Positions 37,201-44,416 of a stretch of DNA of 64,000 nt are shown here, piece after piece. Position numbers and translations under genes: made by a program. A model generated the notes under the pieces. That model was not told the origin of the DNA, did not search any database, and saw only the letters and a list, made by a program, of their open reading frames with translations. The DNA comes from Gemmatimonadota bacterium (lineage in GTDB: Bacteria > Gemmatimonadota > Gemmatimonadetes > Gemmatimonadales > Gemmatimonadaceae). Positions within the stretch are counted from its first letter, which is position 1; each line of letters begins with the position of its first letter. The stretch covers positions 464,228 to 528,227 of the forward strand of contig PLCA01000003.1 of NCBI GenBank assembly GCA_003134685.1, read 5' to 3'.

Positions 37201-37295
37201 CCAGCGATGTTGCCTGTGGGATTTTGCGCTCCAAGTCGGACGGTACAGAGCAGTCCAAATACGAGCGCGAGAGAGAGACGACGGACAACGGCCAT
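34206..37295 (-). CDS. SusC/RagA TonB-dependent outer-membrane transporter
   Basis: A 1029-residue TonB-linked transporter. The start is ATG 37295, with GGAGG eight bases upstream, giving the signal AVVRRLSLALVFGLLCTVRL ending GAQ; a longer frame adds 26 unlikely residues. Domains: carboxypeptidase-regulatory-like N domain (IAGRVVDSLTQQPLPDVSVV), TonB box region (LEEVVTTGYGTQRR), plug ([60 protein letters not shown]), then a 22-strand barrel ending GGLRVAF. It imports large substrates with proton-motive force, together with the SusD lipoprotein. First gene of its operon. Confidence 0.96.
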   Translation of the reverse strand: MAVVRRLSLALVFGLLCTVRLGAQNPTGNIAGRVVDSLTQQPLPDVSVVVQGTRLGAVTQADGSFVIGNVPSGTQFVRVRRIGFSSPLATVTVPAGGTATMHFALERRVAVLEEVVTTGYGTQRRLAITGSVSTIEATQAAVGIQPNVTNMIEGRAAGVQITQNSGDPGTGAQILIRGGTSISASNEPLYVIDGIPINNVDAENAGVGVQAAPSLPRNPMNMLNPSDIQSISILKDAAATAIYGSRAANGVVLIETKKGVGGPSMVYEVQAGMASPRKYLGLLDGNQYRDFIKAEIALGAMPASRLAAEDTANTDWEHAITRSAPTVNQNLSFSGGSSATQYRASVNYFDQQGIVINNGFRRYQARLNGTHQALDGRLRLGLNLTGSHVINDFLPYENTGGFQGGVFINTVYYNPTHPITLTDASGTRYYETGPGTQALDNPVALANQVQSKGTDDRILGNLSADYDILSSLTARINIGADRVAGDRNDYLPSASPVGSQFGGLAQRTNRDNTTKTLQTLLTFHPTFVTGRDFELVGGYEYEDYIFNEFGAQSQSFLTDALGFNSLSSGAVLVPPFSSNSESRLVSFFGRANASLNDKYFLTGVLRKDGSSTFGIGNKWAVFPAISGSWRLSQESFMRTGPFSELRLRAGYGKVGNPGAPPYASLILLSADGGSRYVFGETPVTGFSPVSNPNPNLKWESTAENNIALDYGFLNNRFTGSLEYYVKKTQDLLLTVNVPQPAVASTRLENVGRIQNKGIEFSLDGQVLNRPSNNWTAGIVFAHNSNKVIDLGPYLSLSEGTVSGQGQSGQNSEIIIPGQPLGTFFGPQFNSVNAAGVQLFNHYVVTRDATGKITSRVLTGTTTNPQGDDFVVLGNANPNYTLGFHGSGTMGKFDLSFLINREAGQKVFNNTALVYSTKGNALTDKNFLISALTDPIGIDQPAIYSSRWIEDGSFTRLQNVTIGYTFDLPRFTGTARNSRVYLSGDNLLLFTGYTGYDPEVFTSAGLATRGIDYLHYPRPRTITGGLRVAF

Positions 37296-37328
37296 ACGGA
37301 AGTCCTCCACAGGGTGGTGAGTGGAATA

Positions 37329-37349
37329 CCTCTCCGTGCCAGGGAGAGG
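37329..37349 (-). promoter_or_regulatory. Hairpin in the susC-like leader
   Basis: CCTCTCC (37329-37335) pairs with GGAGAGG (37343-37349) over a seven-base loop, about 35-55 bases before the SusC start on the minus strand. It may shape the mRNA leader. The remaining 37350-37630 shows no gene. Confidence 0.35.
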
Positions 37350-37632
37350 GATGTGCGCACGTGATCGAGCCATCCCGTACCAGCCCGATCATTTGCCCAA
37401 CATTCTGATTGCGTCGGCATTAATGCGGGTCGGGCCTCGAAATGTCAAGAACAATGTCGCGTCAGGTATCGTCAGCCGGGCGCCAGGTGGGGCTTGGCGA
37501 GCCGAATCCAGATCGTCGGCCGGGCTGGGCGGAAAGCAAGAGAACGAGTTTCGTGAGCGGGCAAGGTTGGTAGCTCACAACTCGTTCCGTTGCTGTTCCA
37601 GAATTGTCAGCCTGGGACCCCGCAACCGATCA

Positions 37633-37661
37633 TTGCGCCGCCAACGCGGTAATCATAGAAT
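37633..37661 (+). promoter_or_regulatory. Promoter of the CMD/AhpD-like gene
   Basis: TTGCGC (37633-37638), a 17-base spacer and TAGAAT (37656-37661) make a good sigma-70-like promoter. Transcription would start near 37668, leaving a short leader with AGAGGA ahead of ATG 37687. Confidence 0.5.
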
Positions 37662-37686
37662 GTGCCCCTAAGAGGAAACCAATAAC

Positions 37687-38388
37687 ATGAAGCCGATGTA
37701 CCTCGACGCTGTCGAGAAGCACGAGGCAGTTGAGCCGCACGCGACCATGTTCAGTCAGATGCGCGCTGCCGGGATTCCGATCCCCCAAATCCTGCATCTG
37801 TTCGCGTTCAAGCCCGAGCGAACCCAGTACTTGGCGGTCTTCACTCAGGGAGTGATGCGCGGCCAGTCGCCGTTGCCGCCCTGGCAGCGCGAGCTCATCG
37901 CTGCCTTTACTTCGAAGCTCAATCAGTGCCTGTTCTGAATTGGCTCCCACGCCGCGGTCGCGGCGGAGCTGCACGGGGATCGCGCTCTGATACAGAGCGT
38001 CCTGAATGATCTCGACACCGCGCCGATCTCCGACAAGGATCGGACGCTTTACGCGTTCATCAAGAAGATGGTACATGACTCCACATCGATCACTCAGAAT
38101 GATGTGGACATTGCGCGCAAGGCTGGTTGGTCCGATGAGGCGCTCTACGACGCGATAACGGTCTGCTCGCTCTTCCAGTTCTACAACAACTGGATCGATG
38201 CGACGGGAGTCGCGGACATGCCCGCGCTGGGCTACGAGATGTCCGGGCACAGACTGGCTACTCAGGGCTACGCATCCGAGCCCGCGCCGAAACGTCGCGC
38301 GGCAGTCAAGTCGTTGAAGAGCTCGTCCAAACCCAAGCGGAAGAAGGCGGCAACTCCGAAGAGAACGGGGCGATCGAAGAGATCTTAG
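37687..38388 (+). CDS. CMD/AhpD-like peroxidase-related protein, probable selenoprotein (Sec84 at TGA)
   Basis: The reading frame continues through one in-frame TGA (37936-37938) to TAG 38386-38388, 233 residues in all. Before the TGA: WQRELIAAFTSKLNQCLF; after it: IGSHAAVAAELHG. In carboxymuconolactone decarboxylase/AhpD-type peroxidase-related enzymes this is the active site C-x-x-C-x-x-x-H, so TGA stands exactly where the second redox Cys belongs, giving C-L-F-U. The fold continues normally afterwards (ARKAGWSDEALYDAITVCSL, FQFYNNWIDATGV). A SECIS-like hairpin follows the TGA. The last 35 residues are a very basic Lys/Arg/Ser tail (KPKRKKAATPKRTGRSKRS), unusual for the family. Likely thiol/selenol peroxidase-reductase; cytoplasmic. 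The alternative is a nonsense mutation. Confidence 0.85.
37943..37969 (+). promoter_or_regulatory. Candidate bacterial SECIS element
   Basis: Right after the TGA, CGCCGC (37950-37955) and GCGGCG (37960-37965) close a four-base apical loop GGTC; the lower stem can be GCTCC/GGAGC (37943-37947 / 37965-37969) with a 5' bulge. The GGT begins 17 bases after the TGA. The E. coli fdhF SECIS has the same GGUC apical loop at almost the same distance, which SelB reads. Confidence 0.75.
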
Positions 38389-38392
38389 CCGG

Positions 38393-38920
38393 TACGGCGG
38401 AGGGGATCCTCTTCGGCTCCGGGCTCTCGCTCGTTGGTGGTCCGAGCGCATCGGTGCGAAACTAGGCATCTCTCCCTCTGAGCGGGCGTCGGCGCACCGA
38501 TTGTCGCTCGTGGGTCGTCGCCTACGAGGACCCCCTCCGCCTTCCCTCTGAGCTCAGTGCGACGCTAATCATCGGTGTCGCGCCTCTTTGCACCCGCTCG
38601 AGTTCGGTCGCCGAACCTCCAATTCGCCGCGCACGCGACGCGAACTTTCCCGCGCACTTTGCGCGGGAGCGCGCCGAGCGAAGCTCGGCTGCCCCGTGTG
38701 CCCCGGGGACGAAGAGCGCACTCACGCGGGGCTCGGAGCGCCCCTGCAGTTGCGGATCTATGCAAGGAGGCGAGGGTGTCCTCGCAGGCGACGACCCAAG
38801 AGCGACAGTCGGTGCGCTTGCGTCACTTCCGTGCGACTGATGCTTGGTTTCGCACCGATCCGCTCGGGTCACTAACGAGCGAGAGCCCGGAGCCGGCGAG
38901 GACACCCGCGCCGACCACAT
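38393..38920. repeat. Large imperfect palindromic non-coding element
   Basis: Outer arms 38414-38462 and 38847-38895 are inverted copies with 45 of 49 bases equal; inner arms 38492-38542 and 38765-38817 are again inverted and similar. Several local hairpins fill the centre (for instance CCCGCGCACTTTGCGCGGG and GCCGAGCGAAGCTCGGC). The whole of 38393-38920 can therefore fold on itself. No coding frame here looks real. It may be a MITE-like relic or a structured RNA locus. Confidence 0.7.
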
Positions 38921-38964
38921 ACAGAGATGCAAGCCGCAGCGCCGCATCCACGCCGCGGAAGGGA

Positions 38965-41127
38965 CTAGTTCCCCTTCAGCCCGCGCTCCTCGAGAAGAGC
39001 ATCGACATTGGGATCGCGACCGCGAAAATTCCTGTACAACGTCGCCGCGTCTTCAGTGCCACCTCTCGACAAGACCATATCCCGGAACCGCGCGCCGTTT
39101 GCCCGCGTCAGCCCGCCGTGCTCCTTGAACCACGCGTACGCGTCGTCATCGAGCACCTCGCTCCACGTATACGCGTAGTATCCAGCCGAGTAGCCGCCAT
39201 CCCAGATGTGCGAGAAGTAAGTGCTGCGATAGCGCGGGGGCACTTCGGGCAACGCCACGTTGAACCGCTTGAGAGATGCCGCCTCGAATGAGTCGACATC
39301 GTTGGGCGCGGCGCCCGGCGGCAGCGTGTGCCACGCGAAATCCAGCAGCGAAGCTTCCAGGAGCTCGGTAAAGGCGAAGCCCTGATTGAAGGTGCCCGAC
39401 AGCTTGATCTTGTCCACGAGCGTCTGCGGCATCGTCGCGCCCGTCTGATAGTGCTTCGCGTAGTTGGCGAACACCGTCGGCTCGAGCGCCCAGTGCTCAT
39501 TGAACTGCGACGGGAACTCCACGAAATCGCGAGGCACGTTCGTCCCAGAGAGCGTTGGGTACTCAACGCGCGAGAACATCCCGTGCAGTCCATGCCCGAA
39601 CTCGTGGAACATCGTCGTCACGTCGTCAAACGTGAGCAGCGCCGGCTGGCCTGGTGCTGGTTTCGTGAAGTTCGCGACGTTGAACACCACCGGCTTCCAC
39701 CCGTTGAGCCGCGACTGATCGACGAACTGGTCCATCCACGCGCCGCCGCTCTTGTTATCGCGCTTGAAGTAATCGAAGTAGAAGAGGGCCAGCGATGATC
39801 CATCCGCATCGAATACTTCGAACACCCGCACGTCGGGATGATAGACCGGGATGTCGTGCCTCTCTTTGAACGTAAGCCCGTACAACTTGTTCGCGGCGAA
39901 AAACACGCCATTCTGCAGCACGTTGTTCAGCTCGAAGTACGGCATGATCTGCGATTCATCCAGATCGTACTTCGCCTTCCTCACCTGCTCCGAGTAGAAC
40001 TGCCAGTCCCACGGCTGCAGCTTGAAGCCTCCGCCCTGTGCGTCGATCAACTTCTGCATGTCGGCGGCTTCCGCGCGCGCTCTCGCAGCGGCTGGAGGAG
40101 CAAGATCTGTAAGTAGCTTGATCGCGTTCTCCGGAGTCTTGGCGCCCTGAGTCGCCAGGGCGTACGCCGCCCAGGTCGGATAGCCGAGCAGCTGCGCCCG
40201 CTCCGCGCGGAGCTCCGCCATGCGACGAATGGTGCCCTTCGTGTCGTTGCTGTCGCCGCGCGATGTGCGGAGCGTCGATTGCTCGAACAGCTTCTGACGA
40301 ACAGCGCGGTTCTTGAGCTCCGCCTGCGCCGGCTGCTGCGTGGTGTTGCGAAGCGGAAGAACCCATTTACCCGCGAGTCCACGCCCCTTCGCCGCCTCGG
40401 CCGCGGTGTTGATTTCGGCGTCGGTGAGTCCGTCGAGCTGCGAAACGTTGTCGACGACGAGCGCCCCTACCTTGGTTCCCGCGAGGAGCTTGTTGGAAAA
40501 ATCGGTGGAAAGCTTCGACAGCTCCTGGTTGATGGCACGCATGCGGACCTTGTCCGCCTCGGAGAGCTGCGCGCCGGCTCGAACGAAGTCGCGGTTGTAG
40601 CGCTCGATCAAAGCCTTCTGCTCGCTCGAGAGACTGCCCGCCTCCCGCTGGTCGTATACGCTCTTCACTCTGCGATACAGCTGATCGTTGAGGTAGATCG
40701 CATCGTTGTGTGCCGCGAGCTTGGGTGCCTCGGCATCCTGCACCTTTTGCAGAGTGTCGTTGGTGTTGGCCTGGACGACGGCAAAGAACGTCTTCGATAC
40801 GCGCGTGAGCAGCGCACCCGATTTCTCCATCGCCACTATGGTGTTGTCGAACGTCGGCGCCTGGGTCTGCTTCGAGATCGCATCGATCTCAGCCAGCTGC
40901 TGCCGCATTCCCTCTTCGAGAGCGGGCTGGTAGTGCTCGTTGCGGATCAGGTCGAATCGAGGCGCATGATACGGCAGTGTGCTCTCGACGAAGAACGGAT
41001 TGCTCCCCACGGCTGCGGGCGCGGAAGAGATTCGCGATCTAATAGCCGCCGGCACGCACGCGCTCTCCAGGCCCACGACAGATAGCAGAGCCCAGAGGGC
41101 AAGACGATGTCTAATGAGGTGTTTCAT
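38965..41127 (-). CDS. M3-family zinc peptidase (peptidyl-dipeptidase Dcp-like), lipoprotein
   Basis: ATG 41127 is preferred because it gives a lipoprotein-type signal (KHLIRHRLALWALLSVVGLE then SAC); the frame is open 100 codons further up without sense. The 720-residue enzyme has the zinc motif FHEFGHGLHGMF, with the third ligand Glu in FVEFPSQFNEHW, and the family blocks RFDLIRNEHYQPALEEGM, YFDYFKRDNKSGGAWM, FNQGFAFTELLEASLLDFAW and SHIWDGGYSAGYYAYTW. It cleaves short peptides, releasing dipeptides in the Dcp type, in the periplasm. Length is normal for Dcp. Divergent from the outer-membrane protein at 41318. Confidence 0.95.
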   Translation of the reverse strand: MKHLIRHRLALWALLSVVGLESACVPAAIRSRISSAPAAVGSNPFFVESTLPYHAPRFDLIRNEHYQPALEEGMRQQLAEIDAISKQTQAPTFDNTIVAMEKSGALLTRVSKTFFAVVQANTNDTLQKVQDAEAPKLAAHNDAIYLNDQLYRRVKSVYDQREAGSLSSEQKALIERYNRDFVRAGAQLSEADKVRMRAINQELSKLSTDFSNKLLAGTKVGALVVDNVSQLDGLTDAEINTAAEAAKGRGLAGKWVLPLRNTTQQPAQAELKNRAVRQKLFEQSTLRTSRGDSNDTKGTIRRMAELRAERAQLLGYPTWAAYALATQGAKTPENAIKLLTDLAPPAAARARAEAADMQKLIDAQGGGFKLQPWDWQFYSEQVRKAKYDLDESQIMPYFELNNVLQNGVFFAANKLYGLTFKERHDIPVYHPDVRVFEVFDADGSSLALFYFDYFKRDNKSGGAWMDQFVDQSRLNGWKPVVFNVANFTKPAPGQPALLTFDDVTTMFHEFGHGLHGMFSRVEYPTLSGTNVPRDFVEFPSQFNEHWALEPTVFANYAKHYQTGATMPQTLVDKIKLSGTFNQGFAFTELLEASLLDFAWHTLPPGAAPNDVDSFEAASLKRFNVALPEVPPRYRSTYFSHIWDGGYSAGYYAYTWSEVLDDDAYAWFKEHGGLTRANGARFRDMVLSRGGTEDAATLYRNFRGRDPNVDALLEERGLKGN

Positions 41128-41278
41128 CGAAGTACCAGGAAGGAAGATGTCGCTCGTAACGAAAGAAGATTGCGCAGTCTCGAAAGTTGTCGTTGCGGTG
41201 CGGCGGATTCCAGAGGGCTGGGTTCGTTGGATCGCTGGCCCGAGCCTGGATGGTCGGCCCACCATGACTTCGTATTCT

Positions 41279-41306
41279 GTTCCAACGTATTCGTTCCAAC
41301 GTATTC
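41279..41306. repeat. Two tandem 14-base repeats before the M3 and barrel genes
   Basis: GTTCCAACGTATTC occurs twice without a gap, 11 bases before the ATG at 41318. Overlapping the likely promoter area of that gene, it might be a regulator site or chance slippage. Confidence 0.5.
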
Positions 41307-41317
41307 TATGGTAGACC

Positions 41318-42184
41318 ATGTACCCGACTTCATTCCTCAATGCCTGCGCGTTCGCGCTGGCCACTCTCGCGATTGCCCCGGACCTCGGTGCCCAGGTAGT
41401 CGCGAAATATCCCGTGGCACGCGCTGAACCCACCAAGGATTCGACTGCACGAGATCCGCACGCGGTTCAACCGGAGCGGCCGACGGTCGCAACCCACGCC
41501 GGAACCGTGGCGCGGGGGTTTCTGGAGCTGGAGGAAGGGGGCGAATGGGACAAGGCCCCGGATGGAACTCGAACGTTCCTTGCTCCCACGAATCTCAAGA
41601 TCGGCCTCTGCTCGCGGGCGCAGCTGAATCTTCTCCTCAACATCATATCGGACCGCGCGCTCGGGCGTGGTTTGTTCGCGGCCGGTGATCTCACAGTTGG
41701 AGTCAAGTACCGCATCGTCGACGATGCCCCCTTATTCGGCGACTTCGCCATTCTGCCGGCGATCAAGCTGCCGACATCACAGAGCGGAGCCGGCACGGGA
41801 ACCACGGATTTTTCGCTGCTGCTGATCTCGAGCCACCAGCTGGGGCCGGTCGCGATGGATCTGAATATCGGTCAAACGCTGAGAGGCGGAGACGGAACGT
41901 CGACGCCGAAGAGGGCCAGTGTCTGGACCGCGTCGTTCGGATTCCCGGTTAGCGGCCCACTCGGAGCAGCCGTCGAGTTGTTTGGCTATCCGCGCACCAC
42001 CGGGCCAGTCGGCGCCAAAGGAATCGCCGCTTTGCTCATCGGTCCGACTTACCTCGTGCGCGAATGGCTCGCGCTCGATGCCGGCGTCATCGCGCCGCTA
42101 ACGGGGCCCCAGCCCAAGGCAGCCTACACGGGGTTTGTGTGGAACTTTGGCTGCGTCGTGCCGGGAAGGTTTTGCGGTCACTAA
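41318..42184 (+). CDS. Putative outer-membrane beta-barrel (phenol-degradation MetA-like transporter)
   Basis: A 288-residue exported protein; signal YPTSFLNACAFALATLAIAP with cleavage near LGA-QV. The mature part alternates hydrophobic and polar residues as expected for beta-strands (KIGLCSRAQLNLLLNIISDR, DLTVGVKYRIV, TTDFSLLLISSHQLGPVAMD, SVWTASFGFPVSGPLGAAVE) and ends with an aromatic-containing strand near the C-terminus. This resembles the MetA-pathway phenol-degradation outer-membrane family, whose role is usually uptake or simply unknown. A strong terminator follows. Family assignment is tentative; secretion and barrel nature are fairly safe. Confidence 0.7.
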   Translation: MYPTSFLNACAFALATLAIAPDLGAQVVAKYPVARAEPTKDSTARDPHAVQPERPTVATHAGTVARGFLELEEGGEWDKAPDGTRTFLAPTNLKIGLCSRAQLNLLLNIISDRALGRGLFAAGDLTVGVKYRIVDDAPLFGDFAILPAIKLPTSQSGAGTGTTDFSLLLISSHQLGPVAMDLNIGQTLRGGDGTSTPKRASVWTASFGFPVSGPLGAAVELFGYPRTTGPVGAKGIAALLIGPTYLVREWLALDAGVIAPLTGPQPKAAYTGFVWNFGCVVPGRFCGH

Positions 42185-42197
42185 GGCAGAAGCAACG

Positions 42198-42265
42198 GAA
42201 GACGACCTGCCCGGGGCTATCGGATTTAAAGCTGTTGGCCCCGGGCAGGTCGTCTTCTTTTTTTT
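42198..42265. terminator. Bidirectional rho-independent terminator, near copy of 2294-2361
   Basis: GAAGACGACCTGCCCGGGGC (42198-42217) pairs exactly with its reverse complement (42238-42257), followed by eight T. The first 17 bases of the arm are identical with those of the hairpin at 2294. It separates the convergent barrel gene and the tatA-linked gene, so it can serve both. Confidence 0.9.
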
Positions 42266-42641
42266 AGGTAGTAGTTATCTGGGGGTCGTCCCCGATCTCG
42301 AGCGAGTACCCCTTCCACGGTCGTCGTCCGGCCAGCCGGGTTCCCGTGTAGTACTCGTCGATGACGGTACTCACGACCATGTCGGAAATCTTCCTCCTGT
42401 CCGACAAGTCGATGCTCGAATCGGTGTCCGCCGCAACCGTCATGTGCGAAAGTCCGCACAGATTCTTGATCGTGACGATCACACTCTCCGGCGGCAGCCC
42501 GTCCTTCTTGAGATTGCGCACGAGAACACGAACCGTCGTATACAGGTCTTCGGGCGGTGCGGCTCCTTCGATCGCGCGGTCGAATGCAGTACGGACGTCG
42601 TCTTCCAGGTAATTGGGCATTTCGGGTCCCGGGGTGCTCAT
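42264..42641 (-). CDS. Conserved hypothetical protein coupled to tatA
   Basis: A 125-residue soluble protein (STPGPEMPNYLEDDVRTAFD, EDLYTTVRVLVRNLKKDGLP, PESVIVTIKNLCGLSH) with no signal or membrane helix and few recognisable features. It overlaps the tatA gene by four bases (ATGA), so the two are translated together, and ends inside the T-run of the terminator. I do not recognise the family. The alpha/beta look and a single Cys give no catalytic hint. Confidence 0.75.
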   Translation of the reverse strand: MSTPGPEMPNYLEDDVRTAFDRAIEGAAPPEDLYTTVRVLVRNLKKDGLPPESVIVTIKNLCGLSHMTVAADTDSSIDLSDRRKISDMVVSTVIDEYYTGTRLAGRRPWKGYSLEIGDDPQITTT

Positions 42642-42925
42642 AAGTCGAGAAGCCGCTTGGGCTCTCCACGCTCGTTCGACTCGGGCAGGCGCGCGCGCGA
42701 CACCTCGGTTGACGTCCTGGACGCTTGTTCGTTAATGACAGTTTGCGTCAGCGCGGCGCTCTCGGCCGGGCTCTCGGGATCGTTCACATCGCTGAAGTGA
42801 CGCTTGAATTCGCGAATGCCCTTTCCCATCGATCCCGCGATCTCGGGAATGCGCTTCGGCCCGAATACGAGAATCGCCACAGCCAGAACCATCAGGAGAT
42901 GTGGAAGACTCAGATTCTCGAACAA
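42638..42925 (-). CDS. tatA: Sec-independent translocase subunit TatA/TatE
   Basis: A 95-residue protein with the full TatA plan: short N-terminus, one helix (LSLPHLLMVLAVAILVFGPK), hinge with FGPKRIPEIAGSMGKGIREF, an amphipathic helix and an acidic, unstructured tail. It forms the membrane pore for folded Tat substrates. The start is TTG, with GGGAGG nine bases upstream. tatB/tatC are not in the window, though Tat substrates (isomerase at 4223, Rieske at 58828) are. Its first 39 residues are the clear counterpart of the N-terminus of the GH31 gene at 19466. Confidence 0.93.
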   Translation of the reverse strand: MFENLSLPHLLMVLAVAILVFGPKRIPEIAGSMGKGIREFKRHFSDVNDPESPAESAALTQTVINEQASRTSTEVSRARLPESNERGEPKRLLDL

Positions 42926-42952
42926 TGTCGGCAGCCTCCCGGTTGAATCCGC

Positions 42953-43384
42953 TTACTGTCGAGCGTAAACGCTGAGTCCGCGATCGCTCGACCTTATCCT
43001 GAGCGTGTCGCCACTCTGCGTCGCATCAACTGCTCCGATGACCAGATCACCATTCGTGGTGTTCCAGTAGCCGCCGTTGTAGACGGTGTCGGCGACGGCG
43101 GCGGGAGGAACGTTCCCGGTGAAAAATCTCTCGACGGTGAACATCGCGTAGGTGTGATTGGCGCGAAGCACAATGTCCTCGGCGACTATCTGCTGCTCGT
43201 AGCGCGCCGAAGTGATCACGGCGGGGATCGCGACACCATTCACGCCCATCAGCTGCCAGATTCCCGTTGGTCCCGCAGCCGGCGGAACCGTGGGAGCAGT
43301 GCTGCATCCGAATCCTACAAGCAAACACGAGCTCAACCATCCCAGCTGCTTCACGATGCGTTGCAAAGACTGAGATCCCGTCAT
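42953..43384 (-). CDS. Small lipoprotein, lipocalin-like
   Basis: A 143-residue lipoprotein; signal LGWLSSCLLVGFGCS gives the lipid-bearing Cys27. The mature protein begins PTGIWQLMGVNGVAIPAVI and consists of short beta-strands (YEQQIVAEDIVLRANHTYAM, GGYWNTTNGDLVIGAVDA, GDTLRIRSSDRGLSVYARQ), like a small lipocalin-type or META-like barrel. The GxW motif near its start agrees with lipocalins. Ligand unknown. Confidence 0.75.
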   Translation of the reverse strand: MTGSQSLQRIVKQLGWLSSCLLVGFGCSTAPTVPPAAGPTGIWQLMGVNGVAIPAVITSARYEQQIVAEDIVLRANHTYAMFTVERFFTGNVPPAAVADTVYNGGYWNTTNGDLVIGAVDATQSGDTLRIRSSDRGLSVYARQ

Positions 43385-43559
43385 TCAGTTGGCTCGTGCG
43401 CCTGTAGGAACTCGGATCAGCCTCCCCTCATATACCAGTGTAGCACCCGTGCTGCATTGAACGAGTGGGGAGACGCCATCTTAGCGGTTTCTTAATGCCG
43501 AGGCGCGAATTGCATCCCTACTTTAGCATTCATACGATCGGCTTCCCTAGAGTGTTGAC

Positions 43560-43718
43560 GTGGATACTTCGCTCGTCCTCCGCACCACCAGCATTGCCGA
43601 ACGCGCGAACGACTTCTACAGTTCATCTGTCACTTTCGGACTGCTGGGATGCTCGCTGGCGCCAATCGCCTTCAACCTCGGAACGACTCTCAACCCGAAG
43701 CCGGAAAGGGCTTTATGA
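43560..43718 (+). CDS. Possible 52-residue small protein coupled to the KdpE-like gene
   Basis: A GTG-started frame encodes VDTSLVLRTTSIAERANDFY, then a hydrophobic stretch SVTFGLLGCSLAPIAFNLGT and ends ERAL-TGA, the TGA overlapping the regulator ATG as ATGA. The coupling is suggestive, but there is no clear ribosome site and I recognise no family. The rest of 43385-43560 holds no visible gene. Confidence 0.35.
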   Translation: MDTSLVLRTTSIAERANDFYSSSVTFGLLGCSLAPIAFNLGTTLNPKPERAL

Positions 43719-44416
43719 GCGTCGCGACTGAGCACTATCGACTGCTCGTCATCGAAGACGAAGTGGACATCAGACGTGCCGTGAGCGCGGCGCTTCGCGA
43801 TCACCACCCGGCCATCATCGAAGCGTCCACCGGGGCGGCCGGCGTCGGCGCGGTCGACAGCTCGCGCCCTGACCTGATCATTCTTGATCTCGGGCTTCCC
43901 GACATCGATGGACTCGACGTGTGCAAGCGCATCAGAGCTGCGACCGCGGCGCCGATCATCGTGCTGACCGCGCGTCACGGCGAATCGGATACAGTCGCGC
44001 TGCTCAACGCCGGTGCGGACGATTACATCACCAAGCCGTTCTCGACCCAGGAGCTCGCTGCGCGCGTTTCGGCGCAGCTGCGCCGATCGCACGCGCCGCG
44101 CTCGCGCTACGGCGTGATCCTGGCCGACGGACTGTCCATCGATCTTCACCGCCGCCAGGCGTCGCGCGACGATGTCGTGATACGTCTCACGCCAATAGAG
44201 TGGGAGCTACTGTCGGTGCTCGTTTCCGATCCGGGCCGGGTGTTCACACACCAACAGATCTTCGCGGCGGTCTGGAAGCGCTCATTCGGTGACGCGCGAC
44301 TGTACCTGCGCGTTCACGTGACCAACCTTCGCCGCAAGATCGAGCTGAATCCCGCCGATCCGCGGCTCGTCATCACCGAACCGGGTGTCGGCTATCGCTT
44401 CATTTTGACGCCGTGA
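43715..44416 (+). CDS. OmpR/KdpE-type response regulator
   Basis: A 233-residue regulator starting at ATG 43715. The receiver has the acidic pair in VIEDEVDI, the phospho-acceptor Asp58 in LIILDLGLPD, Thr in IIVLTARHGE and Lys in DYITKPFS. The C-terminal winged helix shows LTPIEWELLSVLVSDPGRVF, HQQIFAAVW and YLRVHVTNLRRKIE, closest to KdpE. It overlaps the sensor kinase by four bases (GTGA). KdpE normally turns on the K+ pump operon kdpFABC under K+ limitation, but no such operon is here, so the target is open. Confidence 0.92.
   Translation: MSVATEHYRLLVIEDEVDIRRAVSAALRDHHPAIIEASTGAAGVGAVDSSRPDLIILDLGLPDIDGLDVCKRIRAATAAPIIVLTARHGESDTVALLNAGADDYITKPFSTQELAARVSAQLRRSHAPRSRYGVILADGLSIDLHRRQASRDDVVIRLTPIEWELLSVLVSDPGRVFTHQQIFAAVWKRSFGDARLYLRVHVTNLRRKIELNPADPRLVITEPGVGYRFILTP

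Noticed and set aside
37936-37938. TGA read as a pseudogene-making stop
   Set aside because: The frame is otherwise intact, the TGA sits at the redox Cys position and a SECIS-like hairpin follows, so selenocysteine is a better explanation.
37630-38469. A 279-codon open frame on the minus strand over the CMD/AhpD gene
   Set aside because: Arg/Ser-rich with no family resemblance; the plus strand carries a clear conserved protein.
38393-38920. CRISPR array
   Set aside because: The repeats are inverted, not direct and evenly spaced, and no cas gene is present.
41128-41436. N-terminal extension of the M3 peptidase
   Set aside because: The added 103 residues look random and would place the signal peptide internally.
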